Below are positions 32,801-44,581 of a stretch of 64,000 bases of DNA, in pieces (position 1 is the first letter of the stretch; every line of letters starts with the position of its first letter). The position numbers were made by a program, and so were the translations under genes. Origin of the DNA: Blepharisma stoltei (taxonomy: Eukaryota > Ciliophora > Heterotrichea > Heterotrichida > Blepharismidae); the NCBI GenBank assembly GCA_914767885.1, contig CAJZBQ010000033.1, positions 496,001 to 560,000 of the forward strand. The letters run 5' to 3'. Under the pieces are notes generated by a model. The model was not told the DNA's origin, made no database searches, and saw nothing but the letters and a program-made list of their open reading frames with translations.

Positions 32801-33963
32801 CAATAATAATTTTTTTAAATTATTGAAAATTACACTCCTTATCAAGTAAAAAAAATTGCTCTATAATTGAGAAAGGAGTGAGGGATCTGCTTTTAAGCAT
32901 TATAAAGCGATAATATAGTTACTATTATAAATTATTGAATAATTTTCAAAACTATTCATTTAGGTATTTGCAAAGCTCGTGTTGGTTTTACATGAAATAT
33001 TTGTTTGATAAATTTTATTATATATAATAAGTGCCCCAAATTCATCAAAAATAGTACAAATACAGATGAATTTTTTCAAAAGTATTTTTAATCATTTTAT
33101 ACATTACATAGATAATAATTTGTTGTAACTTTAAAGAATTTATTATAAAAATGAATTAAATTTAATCTTTATTTATACAATTAATTGGATTTTATACATT
33201 AAGACCTTTTTTTTAATAGAGTGTTGAATTTAGTCTATGATTTAGGATATTTTATAATATTAATTATTGATTATATTTGGCATACTTTTAAATTGAATAC
33301 TTTTCTTAATTCTGTAGGCTGAATTCTTGATTAATTATTACGAGGCAATTTTGCAACACTTTGGTTTATTGTTTTAGCAGAAATAAAATGATAAATTTTT
33401 GACTATCAGCATAAAACAGACATTAAAATAGGCTGAAAAAAATTATACTGCAAAAATAATCGAATTCCACTTGCTCTACATAAAACAAAAATTAGCGATT
33501 CCTCGAGCAAAAGTGGTGCCAGAAAAAATAAAGAATAAAGCCTGCAAAGAAAAAATTAGGCAAGCAAAGATAGGCCAAACAAAATAGATGAAAAATGTTT
33601 TTGTGAAGTAGAAATTGTGTGAATTGAATGTCAATAAGCCTTATAATAATTGAAATCGTGCTTGATGTTTTAGTGTGTTTTGATTCCGTTTTCATTTGAA
33701 GTCTGCCTAGAGTAATTGCATAATATCCAGTAGTTTTTTATTTAAATTTATAAGATTCTATTAATTTTTCATTTAAAACGCATAAAAATGCATTTAAGGT
33801 TCTTAAGGAATAGTCAATCTTATAGCTAAATTGATTAATATGATTAAAATAAACTAAATAAATCAAACGACACAAATGATCATCGTGCTTCATTTAAAGC
33901 GTAAATTAAAAAGAATCATATTATCAGTATGGCACTAATTAGTAATTCGATTATATGTTTATT
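32801..33963. other. AT-rich spacer
   Basis: About 1.16 kb, over 75% A/T by eye. A 67-residue minus-strand frame at 33492-33695 is hydrophobic and probably spurious. Nothing else recognised. Confidence 0.5.
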
Positions 33964-33974
33964 ATTGACATTAA

Positions 33975-34439
33975 ATATGTATAAATATGGTGATTACCAC
34001 CCGACCTCCTAAGTCTTTTTTTCTTTAACACCAGCAGGCAACGACCCAATCTGAAGGGGCAGAAAGAGGCCGGTAATCCTTTGTGTACATCGGGCGGGTT
34101 TTTATCTGGCCCTAGGGAACTGATCCCTGGGACTCTTAGTTAAGGCCTCTGAGACCATCATTTGAAAGGACAGGACAAGGAAAGACCCTAAGAGGATGAT
34201 AAATCCTCAGCCAGGGCTCAAGATTGACATCTGCTTAGCGAGAACCTGGGAGTTTAGGCCAAGATGGTAGCCCATAGGCTGCAGGAGTCATGGAAGTAAA
34301 GATTTGCCATGCAAATCCCTTTAATTCGTCGTGCGGAAGGGTGCCTGTCAGGATCCCTTGGGACGATGAGGATGTTGGGGTGGAAATTCAACCTTGTCTA
34401 GAGCAAACAGCTTACTTTAATTGTAATGATTGATATTAA
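33975..34439 (+). mobile_element. SINE-like element, family B, just 3' of Piezo
   Basis: 465 bp flanked by ATTGACATTAA (33964-33974) and ATTGATATTAA (34429-34439). Shares ATGGTGAT-ACC, CCCGACCTC and a GCAGGCAACGACCC block with 48673 and the nested copy at 2925. It ends four bases from the Piezo stop codon. Confidence 0.82.
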
Positions 34440-34443
34440 GTTA

Positions 34444-37400
34444 TTAATCCATTTTCTCCTTTATGGAGCTTGTTCCTGTCATTGATTTAACTTGCTCTGT
34501 AGAGCGAAGAATATCTATTAACTCATAATAAAGCTCTTCCTCTTTTATTAATTGCCCTCTCATACGGCACACATAAATTCCTGAGCATAAAGTAATTAAA
34601 GGCACTGGATTTTTCATATCAGTCATATAAATATTTTGTGAACCCCCTGTTACAAAGTATCTTAATCTCTCTTGATTAGCGAGTAGGATCTTTTGTTTTC
34701 ACCAAAATAGGTCAATTTTTTTTTTTTAAAAGCTCATATATGCACTTTATTTTAAAACATTAATGTTTAAGGGTTTAAGCTATTTTAAATTTTATAGTAT
34801 TAGCTGGAGATCTAATTATAGCAATCGAATTATTATTTGCATAAAATTTTTATATTAAAAAAACTTTTTCCTCTCTAATGAAGGCGATAATTCCCAAAAT
34901 AGAGAGTTTTTAATGGTTTTCACTGATAAAAGGGGTGTTAGGAATCTAGCTATAAGATAAACAATAGAGATATAAAATGCCCATAGCGAGAAGCCGAAAG
35001 TGACTGGACTATAACTATCAGAAATAACATAAAAAACAGGTCCTTTAGGTCTTCGCTGACCTGTTAATATTCCTACTTCCCAATATGATGAATTTCTCTC
35101 ATCTTTGTGAATTTTCATGTATAAATTTGGTGAGAATTTTTCATCAATTACTGTATAAGGAGTTATTGTTGCTCCTGCGCTTGGAAGCTTTACGAAACTA
35201 CCGTAGAAATGGGTTTTAGAGTAAATCATATCATATTTTCCTTCACAGATCATCTGATAGAACGTATTTGTGGAATTGCCCAAAGGAATAAATAAAGTCT
35301 CAGAAACTCCTGGCTGAGTTGTTGGATAAGTTCTTCAAAATGTATAAACCATTAGCAGCTTCGATTCTTGATAGTTTGCAGTATTATTCAATGTATAACA
35401 TAGTCTATCTCTACTAGGTGGAGTAATTCCCCAATATGTTTCTTGAAATCTCGGCAACGAAATAACCTGCAGGTGTGGCTTATCACTAGATTGGATATCT
35501 TTGACCTCATTCATGTTTTTAGCATTTCATTCTTCATCTGTGATAAAATGCATTTCATCATGGGATTTTGTGTCATATAAGGAATAGCTTCTGCTTTGAC
35601 AAATAATTTTTATTTTCATGATCTGTGATAGATTAATAGCCAAAAGTATAATAACACAATTTTTTAATTTCCCCTATTATTTAGAAATTAAACTTAAAAT
35701 ATTTTTCCAATATTAATTTAAGTTAGAATATCCATTCATTTCACATCATTTTTTTCCATTATAGGATTTAAAGAACTAAAAATAATTAGTGGAATCAGTA
35801 TCACGAAGCATATTAAAAACAGTGTAAAAAATCCCATATAACCTTTTTGCCATGCTGAAATATTTTCTCCTTTTTTATGATAACTGTAAGATAATTGTAT
35901 GCATCTTGTCTGATATAGTCTCGCATTTATATCTTCAAATTTAAACCACTGGAACAAATCAAGAGCAGTTGGTGTAAACGTTCAGTCTAAAAGTGTTCTT
36001 AGCTCATATAAAAATGGTAATGCTAAATATGCTTTGAATAGCCTATAAGAAGTCATTGACGTGCTTCTCATAAAAGGAAATGATACTTTTCTAAAGGAAG
36101 GAAGCCCATGTCTGATCTGTAGTGACATAATAACAAAGTATATTGCAAAAAGAATGTAAAACCATTCAATATAAACATTTATTTGGAAGTCATTGCAATC
36201 TCTGTTATCAAATGATGTGCAATAAGGTTTGCCTGAAAGACTGCGATTTCCATCAATTGGGAAATACCAAAACACTAAAGCGTGGATAGCTGCCATAATC
36301 AAGATATTGGAAAGGAGTCTAACTATCATAGCTTTATTCCATCTTTTTTCAGAGCTCTTTTCAAGATGAGGAGCCTCATAATTAAATTCAATTAAGATTT
36401 GATTTAAAATATTGTAAATAGCATGGTCGCCTTTCCAATCCCCATTGATAAATTCTGGGATAATGCTTTTTTCATAGTTATCAATAATTTTATGATGAAT
36501 ATTCTTCTTGCAGATCATTTTTGGGGGGTATTTAGGGTACTGAAATGGGAAAATTATTGTAGCCTCAATTTTTTTGTCTTTTGAATTTTCTATAGCTTCT
36601 ACATTAAATACGACTTTCCATTGAACTATTTCGTGATCTCCTTCAACCCAAGTTACTTTGATATTTTTGCAATTTTCAGCTTCTGTAAATTGCCTGTGAA
36701 TAAGTTCCTTGTCAAACTCAATTTTTTCAGTAGAAGCTGCTGGTAAGAAAGTCATTTTTTTCGTGCTTGCTCTTCTTTGGCCCCTTTTAGCATTTAATAA
36801 AGTGTCTTTTCTTTCCAATGATGCCACTTGGTCATCTTTCAACGCTTGTGATGTTTTTCTTACATACAAATACCTTTCGATTAATATTAAAAAGAACTGA
36901 AGCATCAAAGCAATTACCATTCTTCCTTGAAACTGGTTAGCTTTTATTGACTGAGAAATATCATGTGAATAGCCTTCCATTCTTGTAAAGCAAATAAAAA
37001 TGTAAACCAAAATAATAAGTTGTATCAAAATTAGAGGAAGATATAAATCTTTGCCTGGCTTCTCTTCTTTGTTTTTAGGAATTATCCTAGATATTAATTT
37101 AACGAATTTGCCAAAGAAAGAGCCAGAATCTATCTGATAGGGGTAATGAGATTTTAATTCCAAACTTTCATCAGCGCTGCTTACTTGTTTGATATATCGA
37201 ACCTTGGCCTGCTCAAAAGACTCAATTTCATACTCCACACGATTGTGCAGTCCTACTCTTCTCAGATAATAAGTATGGAATAAAATTGTAACGATAAGCA
37301 AGGCATCATAGAAAATATACCAGAAGAATGCTCCGCTATATGTGTTTTGGGCTAAATTAAATCCTATTTTTGCTGGATCATGATAATTTATGGGAAACAC

Positions 37401-40400
37401 ATCATTGGTTAAATATGGCCACAAGTCAAGCTGGAAGCAAAATTTAACAAAAACGACAGTGCTTATATAATATAATAATAGCCAAAAATAGTTAGATGGG
37501 GGTCTTGGGTTCTCGAACATAGCATATCCTACAATAGATATTGGTAAAATAACTGATTCTAAGCTTGCGTATATAAAATTGTTAAGAAAGCACATAAAAA
37601 ACACAATATTTTGTGTGTTGCTGGCTGGAATATAAAGTAAAAGCAGCTTAATATAATCACTTAGCGTCAAATTATATACTTCTACAGCAGAAGATTCATC
37701 TTCTAAATTAAGCTCATTATCTTCTTTTGATTGCTTGTTGCTGACAGAAGCTCTTCTAAAAATTTTTTGGGGCTGAGAACCTAAATCTTCAAGTTCAATA
37801 TTAATATTCTGAATTTTGGAGTTTCTTTCAATTATAGTTGAAATAAACTTTCTAAACATCGCAGTATCTACCATGCTTATAAGAATTCTATCAAAAATAT
37901 TTTTAATTTTCTTCATTTGGCCTTCTTTTTCAATTTCATAAGATTCATTTTCTGATTTTTGGTATGTAAAAGTTATTGGCGCATTTTTTCTAATTAAATT
38001 AAGCTGAGTTTCTAATCTTTCAAGCTTCTCTACAAATATGGCTCTTCTTTGCTCATATTTTATGTTTTTCTCAATTAGCCCATCATTAAATAGCCTAGCC
38101 TTTTCAATTCCTATTCCAATTGATTCACGAAGGATTTCCTTTGTTAGAGAGTCAAAATATACCAGAAATTCTTGGCTGTTGATCATTCGGTATATAACAT
38201 ACATTAGTGTAAAAATAAGAATTTTCATATCTATTTCAAGCTGTGAACTTGAATAGTCTTCTGAGTTTTCTTCGTCAGTTCCTGCACTCCACAGTCTTTT
38301 CACTCCAATTACTTTAAACAGACTACTATCCTTATAGCTATCAAACACTTTAAATGGGATTTGGAAAACAAATTGAATAATAAGATCCAATAAAGTGTAT
38401 ATAAGAAGATGTGATAACAACCTTGTGTAGGATCCTAGATTTGATTTTACTAGAGTCGTTTCTTTGATAATCAATAATAAAGAAAAAATGATATAAACCA
38501 AACTGATAAGTCCAAAACTGTTAGTCAAAAATAGTAGAACAAGAAACAGCAGTAACAGTCTTGAAAATCTTAAAGTATTTTTCTTCAGGGTATCCATAAA
38601 GATTTTCAATTTTTCGGTTTCTTTTTCTTCATTCTTTGCTTCTGCAAACTCACCTTTTTCTTTTTCTAATTTTTTAAGTTTGTCTCTTTCATTTGAAAGT
38701 ACAATAAAATGGAATAGACATAGCAATAATATTATTTCGTCATATAGCAAGGAATGGAGCTGAGAAATTTCAGTCCCTAAACTTAGAAAATAAGCATCAT
38801 CTTTTGTAGGCCAATCAATGCGAGCATACCAAGGATTTTCGAATGGATCTCTAGCAGGCGACTTTTGTGGTGAATTTTTTCCATTAATGTTGCTCAAAAT
38901 CAATGAATACTGCAAGATAACCATAATTGCGACGACTATACAAATGATCACCTTTTGATTTCTTTTATTAGCTAAAGGTACAAATAAAGCTGTAAGGAGA
39001 TAGACAAAGCCAATAACAGTGAGTTTTTGGAAAGCTGTAAATAAGAGTATCATAGGTATTATAGCCTCTGAAATAGTCCTTAGCCAAGTTAAAATTCTAA
39101 CCACAATCACATTTACCTTTTTGCTTATTTTTACTTTATCACTTTTCAATAGCCCAGTCAAATATGTGGCATCATAATTCGGCTTTAAATACTCCAAACA
39201 GTGCCTTTCAATTATCAGCATTATGCAAATTACTACATACCCATAATTATCAAAAATACTCCATTTCTTTGATGCGCTAAATCCTGAAAAATAAAATATT
39301 CATTCAGTGTATTCGTATGATTGTGATTCATATAATGGCTGCATCATGATATCAGTATATGAAAAAATCAGTGCTAATATTGTGATTGTAAATAGGACTT
39401 TTCACATATTAAGTCTATAATTTCACTCCTTTCGGTAGCCTGTTTTATTTTTAGAATTAAGGTATATGGAAATAGCAATGAAATAGATAATGATTACAAT
39501 CAAATAGAGAAGCATAGAGAATGATAATTTTCAGTAGCATGATAAATAGAAAATCGTAAATAAAAGAGCAAAATTGAAGCACTCACAAAAAGCTCTGAAT
39601 TGATAGGTTTTAATTAACTCAGAAATTGTCATTTTTGAAGATTCTTGTTGTCTGATTATTAAGTGATAGGTGTATTTTGATGAAATAAAGAGACAAGAGT
39701 CAAGCAGAAGTGTGGAATATAAATCTTTTCGGCTGTAAATGCTGAATCCAATTAATGATATATCTAAGGTTGGGAAAGGCAGGTATGGCCAGAATTGGTA
39801 AAAATATTCTCCTATTAAAATTACTGCGCTCAGGCACATGAAGATATAAGTAATTACCCATAATGCTGTGTAGTCATACCACATGAAATTTTCTTTGGTT
39901 TCTTGCCCTTGAAGTGGACTGTTTGTAACGCTAGCATTTGTTATAGTTTTTACTGTAAACTTATTTGTAAGTAAACCCAGCAAAGGATTGTTAATAGATT
40001 CAGGCTGATTTTCTTCTTCTTTATTTTCTTCTTTATCTCCAGCTTCATGATCTTCTTGATCAGCATTTCTATTATCTGGTTTTTTAATTGGTTTTCTCAG
40101 TAATATAAGTAAAACTCCTGCTAAAATGAACCTTCCAAAGTTTATTAAATTTTCTGCTGAAAATTTTAAGTTTAAGTTTAAGTTTAACGAATTACTCTTG
40201 CACGAAGTCTCCTTGCTTGAGGTTCAACTTGATTAACAGCTCTGAACAACAGTAGGTGGACCGCCCTAAACGTCGAACCTTTAATGTTAACAAGTCCGTT
40301 AAGACTTCTCTAGTCAGCGCAAGACTCAGCACTGACCTCTTCACACTTTTTCGGAGACTCTCAGGAGGCAAGACCTCTTTCACTAAGCTCGAAAATAGGT

Positions 40401-43183
40401 CACTTACCTGCAGGAGTTAGGATCTATCTCTAACTGACATCTTTAATATTGTGTGCTGAAAATAAAATAAAAGTAAAAATAAGAAGGATACTGAGCCATA
40501 TTTCACCTCTCTTAATTCAATGAATAGCTTTATATAAAATCTTTTTTCATGCTTTTATCAGTTTTCTATCTTCTTGTTCTTCCTCGATTTTTAGAGATTC
40601 ACTGTGCAGCTGATGGCTGGCTTTGTTTACTCATAACTGAATTCCAGATAAAATGACAACTGTCCATAATATAACTTCGTTCAGATAAATAACTTTTTCG
40701 TTATCATCTAATGAAATGCCAAGCGAGCCAATTTTATAGTTATCGAGCAGCAAAAACGATGCCAATGAAGGAAATACATTAAAAATTTTAGAGATAAGAA
40801 GAGCTGCCATAGAATATAGCACTAACCATTTCCAGTATTTTTCAATAAGTGGTGGAACAATAAGGAAAATAAAATAAAATATAATAATAATTCCGAGAAT
40901 ATAGTTAATTTCAGAGAGCGCTGCTGACATTATTCCAAATAAAGAAATTCAATGCCAATAGGAAAACAAAGTTCTTACTCCACACTTTTAACTGGAACAA
41001 ATTACTGCAGAATTTCTTCTTTAGATTGAAAAAAATCGAAATTTTATAGTTAAAATGATATTTTCTATATAAATAGCTTTAATACCTCATTTAATAGCAT
41101 AAAAATCATAAATTTACTTATAAATTGTTTATTTATTAGTGGAATTGGATTAGAATGCTAATAAACTAATTCTATAAATTAATTTATCAATTTCATAAAC
41201 TTGTTTTATGATTTATTACATATTAAAAATATCAGTTAGGAATAGGTCCTAACTCCTGCTCCGCAGGTCCGGGTCCTACCTCCGAGCTTAGTGAGAGAAG
41301 TCAAGCTTCTTGAGATTCTCGGCTTGAAGAGGAGGGTCGGTGCTGGGCTGGCACTGACTAGAGAAGTCTTAACGGGCTTATTAACTTTAACGGTTCGACG
41401 GTTAGGCAGGTTCACCTACCGTTGTTCAGAGCTGTTAATGTAGCTGAACCTCAAGTAAAGAAGACTGGGGCTTTTGCCTAGAGTAATTCGTTAAACTTAA
41501 TGATTTATTTTTCAAAAATATTAAATGAGTTATAATTGGAACAAATTTTCTGTTCTCACTTAAAGGGGTCGAATTAACTTCCTGGTATATTTTTCTTCAG
41601 TTTTTTACATAATTAAATTAAATAGGGATTCGGCCATAAGTGGCAATCCACTAGCAATCGCCCCGTCTCGGCTCTAGGAAAACAAGATTTTAATGCTAGC
41701 ATACTTCTCGCCCGATGCCATCTTGGATTTCCGACCTAAACGACCTGCCCTTAGGATCAGCCCCTTTGGGAAGCGCCACTGTCTGTTGAGTGCCAGATGA
41801 TCCCAATGGGGAAAGACCATGTGTAGGCAAAACCTGTCTAGTCCATCAGGCAGGAATAGGAAAACCTTCTGGGAGAAACAAAACTTTCCCCTTTTCGGCA
41901 AGACATCCCCAAGCCTGAAGGCCTACCATAAGAGGACAATTTCAACTTCTAAGGATGAATTCTACCTCCTCCATATGAGTCCAATTTCCGTCGACGTCAC
42001 AATTTTATTTCTCTTTTACATAAGGAAGCCTTACTAAAATTAAGAACCATATTGTTGTCACAAATAAATAAGAAATAGCTGCTAAATCTTTGTATGAGTG
42101 AGCGTCGTTATAAAGCTTAATGCCATATGAAATTCCAAACCCTACAGATTGAAGTGGTATTACTATAAATCGATAGATGAACAGTGTTTTTCTTTTAGAA
42201 GTCGATATTATAGTGTAAAATAATGGAATCATAAGAAAAATACTTAAAATATTTCTGAAATAAATGACCCATACGATTAGCATTAATCTTGCCAATGTAT
42301 GAAATAGCAGCTCTTTTGGGCTATTATTCAAGAAATATTTCAAGCTTGGCTTATCAAAGCTTTCTTGCAAAGATGGCTCAGTCTCATATTCTTTTGAAAT
42401 CAAAGGGATTTGCATATCACTTGTTGTTTCTCCAAAATGCTTTTCCTGTTTATAAGCAATCGAAAAAAACGTAAAAATTAAATGCACTAAAAATGCCATC
42501 AAAAACATACCAAGAATATTTAAGTCGTTTAAGATAAATCCATATATCCAGAATGATTTACTCAAAGACGGATCTTCAAAAATTAATGCCAATATGTAAG
42601 ATGTAACTATTTGAACTGTAGCAGCAATTGAAATAAATCTAAAAATTAACAAATTTAATTTCATAGATTTATATCTTAGATTTGCAGCATATACCAAAGA
42701 TGTCAAAGAATAAATAAAATTCGCTCAGGTAACATAACTGGAAGCATAAATTGCTAAAATAAAAAGCCCGATTCACATAATTTCTATCCTAAACTTAAAA
42801 TATTGCTTGTGCTTTAGCTTTCGTTTTCCTATCAGTGAAAGAACCAAACAAATTATTGCAATTATATCAAATGCAAAATTTTTAAAATAGAAGACAAATG
42901 AATTACCTTCATTAAAGAAAAGCCCTTGCATTATTGTAGAATCTGGGCTGAAGCCAAAAATCATTAGAGCAGAATAGTTAAGCATCAGTAAAACAGTGAT
43001 CTTTGCGGCCAAACTTATAAGCCCAAAAATTAATGCCGCTCGCAATAGAGATTCGGGGATTTGTTTAGCAAATAAAGTCGCGAATCATATAAGCGTGCCA
43101 GAGAATACATACACAGCTGAAAAAAAGCTCGGATAAAATGCTCCACAGAGTAGCAATATTGAGCTCGATAATCTTTGAAGCAT
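34444..43183 (-). CDS. PIEZO: Piezo mechanosensitive cation channel
   Basis: ATG at 43181-43183, TAA at 34444-34446; about 2,350 residues after removing five insertions, with the frame closing. Dozens of hydrophobic segments in repeated four-helix groups fill most of it. The diagnostic part is the C-terminus. LLDWTFTPTALDLFQWFKFEDINARLY matches the Piezo anchor, followed by an outer helix, an extracellular cap of about 220 residues, and an inner pore helix (FGFSLWAFYISIVYLIARFL). The final cytoplasmic segment (ITLCSGIYVCRMRGQLIKEEELYYELIDILRS) matches the conserved Piezo C-terminal domain. Many TGA Trp codons. Piezo is a trimeric, force-gated Ca2+/Na+ channel; a role in the mechanical avoidance response is plausible but inferred. 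Confidence 0.93.
34651..34938. mobile_element. TA-bounded IES near the 3' end of Piezo
   Basis: 288 bp between TA 34651-34652 and TA 34939-34940. Coding sides read ACCCCCTGT and AGGGGTGT. Body shares AGCTGGAGATCTAATTATAG with type 1 MITEs. Excision joins LIARFL to TGGSQNIYMTDMKN, giving the Piezo C-terminal spacing. Confidence 0.86.
35665..35723. mobile_element. Probable very short IES in Piezo (boundaries ambiguous)
   Basis: On the minus strand the frame meets TAA and TAG codons between NDVKWMDIL and KNCVIILLAINL. TA-to-TA removal of 59 bp (TA at 35665-35666 and 35724-35725) restores the frame. Alternative TA pairs removing 77 or 80 bp also work. No 15-nt intron fits. Confidence 0.55.
40165..40463 (-). 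mobile_element. SINE-like insert, family A, in Piezo
   Basis: 299 bp flanked by TGCTGAAAAT (40155-40164 and 40454-40463), no TA. Minus strand: ATGTCAGTTAGAGATAG head, GAGCTTAGTGAAAGAGG, AAAGGTTCGACGTTTAGG, then a (TTAAAC)n tail. Removal joins FTFILFSA to ENLINFGRF. Matches 41218 and 62696. Confidence 0.87.
40976..41587. mobile_element. TA-bounded IES in Piezo carrying a nested SINE
   Basis: 612 bp between TA 40976-40977 and TA 41588-41589. Left end ACTCCACACTTTTAACTGG; near the right end CACTTAAAGGGGTCG. The frame-consistent right TA is 13 bp beyond the apparent terminal repeat. Excision gives WRKIRTLFSYWHW. Confidence 0.75.
41218..41509 (+). mobile_element. SINE-like element, family A, nested in the Piezo IES
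   Basis: 292 bp flanked by ATGATTTATT (41208-41217 and 41500-41509). Contains TCAGTTAGGAATAGG, GAGCTTAGTGAGAGAAG, TAACGGTTCGACGGTTAGG and a GTTAAACTTA end, as in the other family A copies. Confidence 0.85.
41613..42023. mobile_element. SINE-like insert in Piezo
   Basis: 411 bp, GC-rich, flanked by TTTTACATAA (41603-41612 and 42014-42023). Contains GTCTCGGCTCTAGG and CAAAACCTGTCTAGTCC. No second copy in the window. Removal joins VRLPYV to KNWRKI in frame. Confidence 0.83.
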
Positions 43184-43263
43184 ATTTATTATCTAAGCAA
43201 AATAAATTTTCATTTAGAGTCATATTTGATAATTAACTCCGATATTTTTAAGGATTAATTTAA

Positions 43264-44031
43264 CTATAGCCTAGGATTAAGATGTCTGAACTGGCACACT
43301 TTGCCTCCTTTGAGTCCTTGATATGGTTTTACTCCTCCAATCTCAATGCTTTCATAAAGCACCATATGCCCATTTTCGAAATATCTTCTCCCAGACATCA
43401 CAGATGACTCATTGTCGCAAATCCTGAAAATCAGATTAAAGCCTAAATGATAAGCCAGTGCCATTCTAATAGCATTTCCATATCTTCCAATTCCTTTCCC
43501 TCTGAAATCTTCTCTAATAGCATCGCTGTATCCATTGATTACTCTTCCTGATGCTTCAGGAGATGGATCAACACATGCAGCTCTGGTTCCAATTTCTATA
43601 TGTGGAGCAGCTTTTTGGAAAAATGCTAATTGGTCTTGACTCATTTGATCTAACGCTGGCAACTGACGAGTATGGTGGTCATTGGTTAAATATGCCCCAA
43701 CAATCTCATTTCCAGACTTGAAAACGATTGTGTAAGGGAGATAAGTTGTGCTTGCGAAAAGCCCAAGAATATAGCGGATATATTCTTCTACAGTGATTCC
43801 AATTGTGCTCATGGGCTCTTGGGTAGCTAAAATGTTTGCAATAAGTTGGAAAACTTTTTCTCTGTCATCTTGGCGCATAAGGGTATATTCCACTCCTGTT
43901 GGCTGGTGAAGATATGATGCTCCTGAAGCAAATTTTGCTATTTCTGCTCGATTTTCAGGGAGCTGAAGAGCTGCTAGTAATTCTTCCCAGCTTCCTGTAT
44001 TTACGCACCAAGTAAGATCGCAGGTCGACAT
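43264..44031 (-). CDS. GNAT-fold acetyltransferase-like protein
   Basis: 255 residues, uninterrupted, no TGA. The central part has the GNAT acetyl-CoA motif A pattern, IREDFRGKGIGRYGNAIRMALAYHLGFN (R-x-x-G-x-G/A), preceded by a strand with GNEIVGAYLTNDHH and followed by FENGHMVLYESIEI. The first 60 residues resemble no domain I know. A small-molecule or protein N-acetyltransferase is likely; substrate unknown. It lies head-to-tail 81 bp upstream of the Piezo start. Confidence 0.72.
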   Translation of the reverse strand: MSTCDLTWCVNTGSWEELLAALQLPENRAEIAKFASGASYLHQPTGVEYTLMRQDDREKVFQLIANILATQEPMSTIGITVEEYIRYILGLFASTTYLPYTIVFKSGNEIVGAYLTNDHHTRQLPALDQMSQDQLAFFQKAAPHIEIGTRAACVDPSPEASGRVINGYSDAIREDFRGKGIGRYGNAIRMALAYHLGFNLIFRICDNESSVMSGRRYFENGHMVLYESIEIGGVKPYQGLKGGKVCQFRHLNPRL

Positions 44032-44581
44032 ATTTATGGAGATTTAAATTAAAAGTAAAAATAGGTTTTAGTTAATTTTAGGTGATTAAATAAAACTGAA
44101 GCTGTAAAAAGGAATTTAATTTTGTTGAATCTGAGAATAGCGAAGTAATGCTTTTTAGAAAAAGAAAATTTAGACTAAAGACAAAAGGCTAAAATTAAGA
44201 ATTTTTTTATATCACTTAATCAATTAAAGCTAATTTCTAAGTGCACTACCGTAAGTATTTTCCTAATTTTAAACATATAGGATCAATTCTTTTCTCTATA
44301 ATTTTGATAATTTAATAAAGTATGTCTATCACATTTTGGGTTAAATGATTAAGGAAGTATCAACATATTTTTGGAGATTAAATTGAATCAAATCTTATTA
44401 AAAATTATTTTTGTATATTCCAAAAGATCAATTTAAGGCTATTTAACATTAAATTTTCGATAAAGATATGCAGGTATAATATAAATCGCAATAATCACAT
44501 TCTTGAAAGTAATTATAAATCTAAGAAGCATAAAATTAAAAAAGTTTAAACGGAAACATCTATTATAATAGGCATAAAGAA
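44032..44581. other. Divergent intergenic region, AT-rich
   Basis: 550 bp between the GNAT-like gene (minus) and the BEACH gene (plus). It must hold both promoters; no recognisable element, repeat or frame. Confidence 0.55.

Noticed and set aside
33492-33695. Minus-strand 67-residue frame, and a similar one at 26712-26957
   Set aside because: Composition follows A/T runs (Phe, Leu, Ile); no support from neighbours and no conserved motif.
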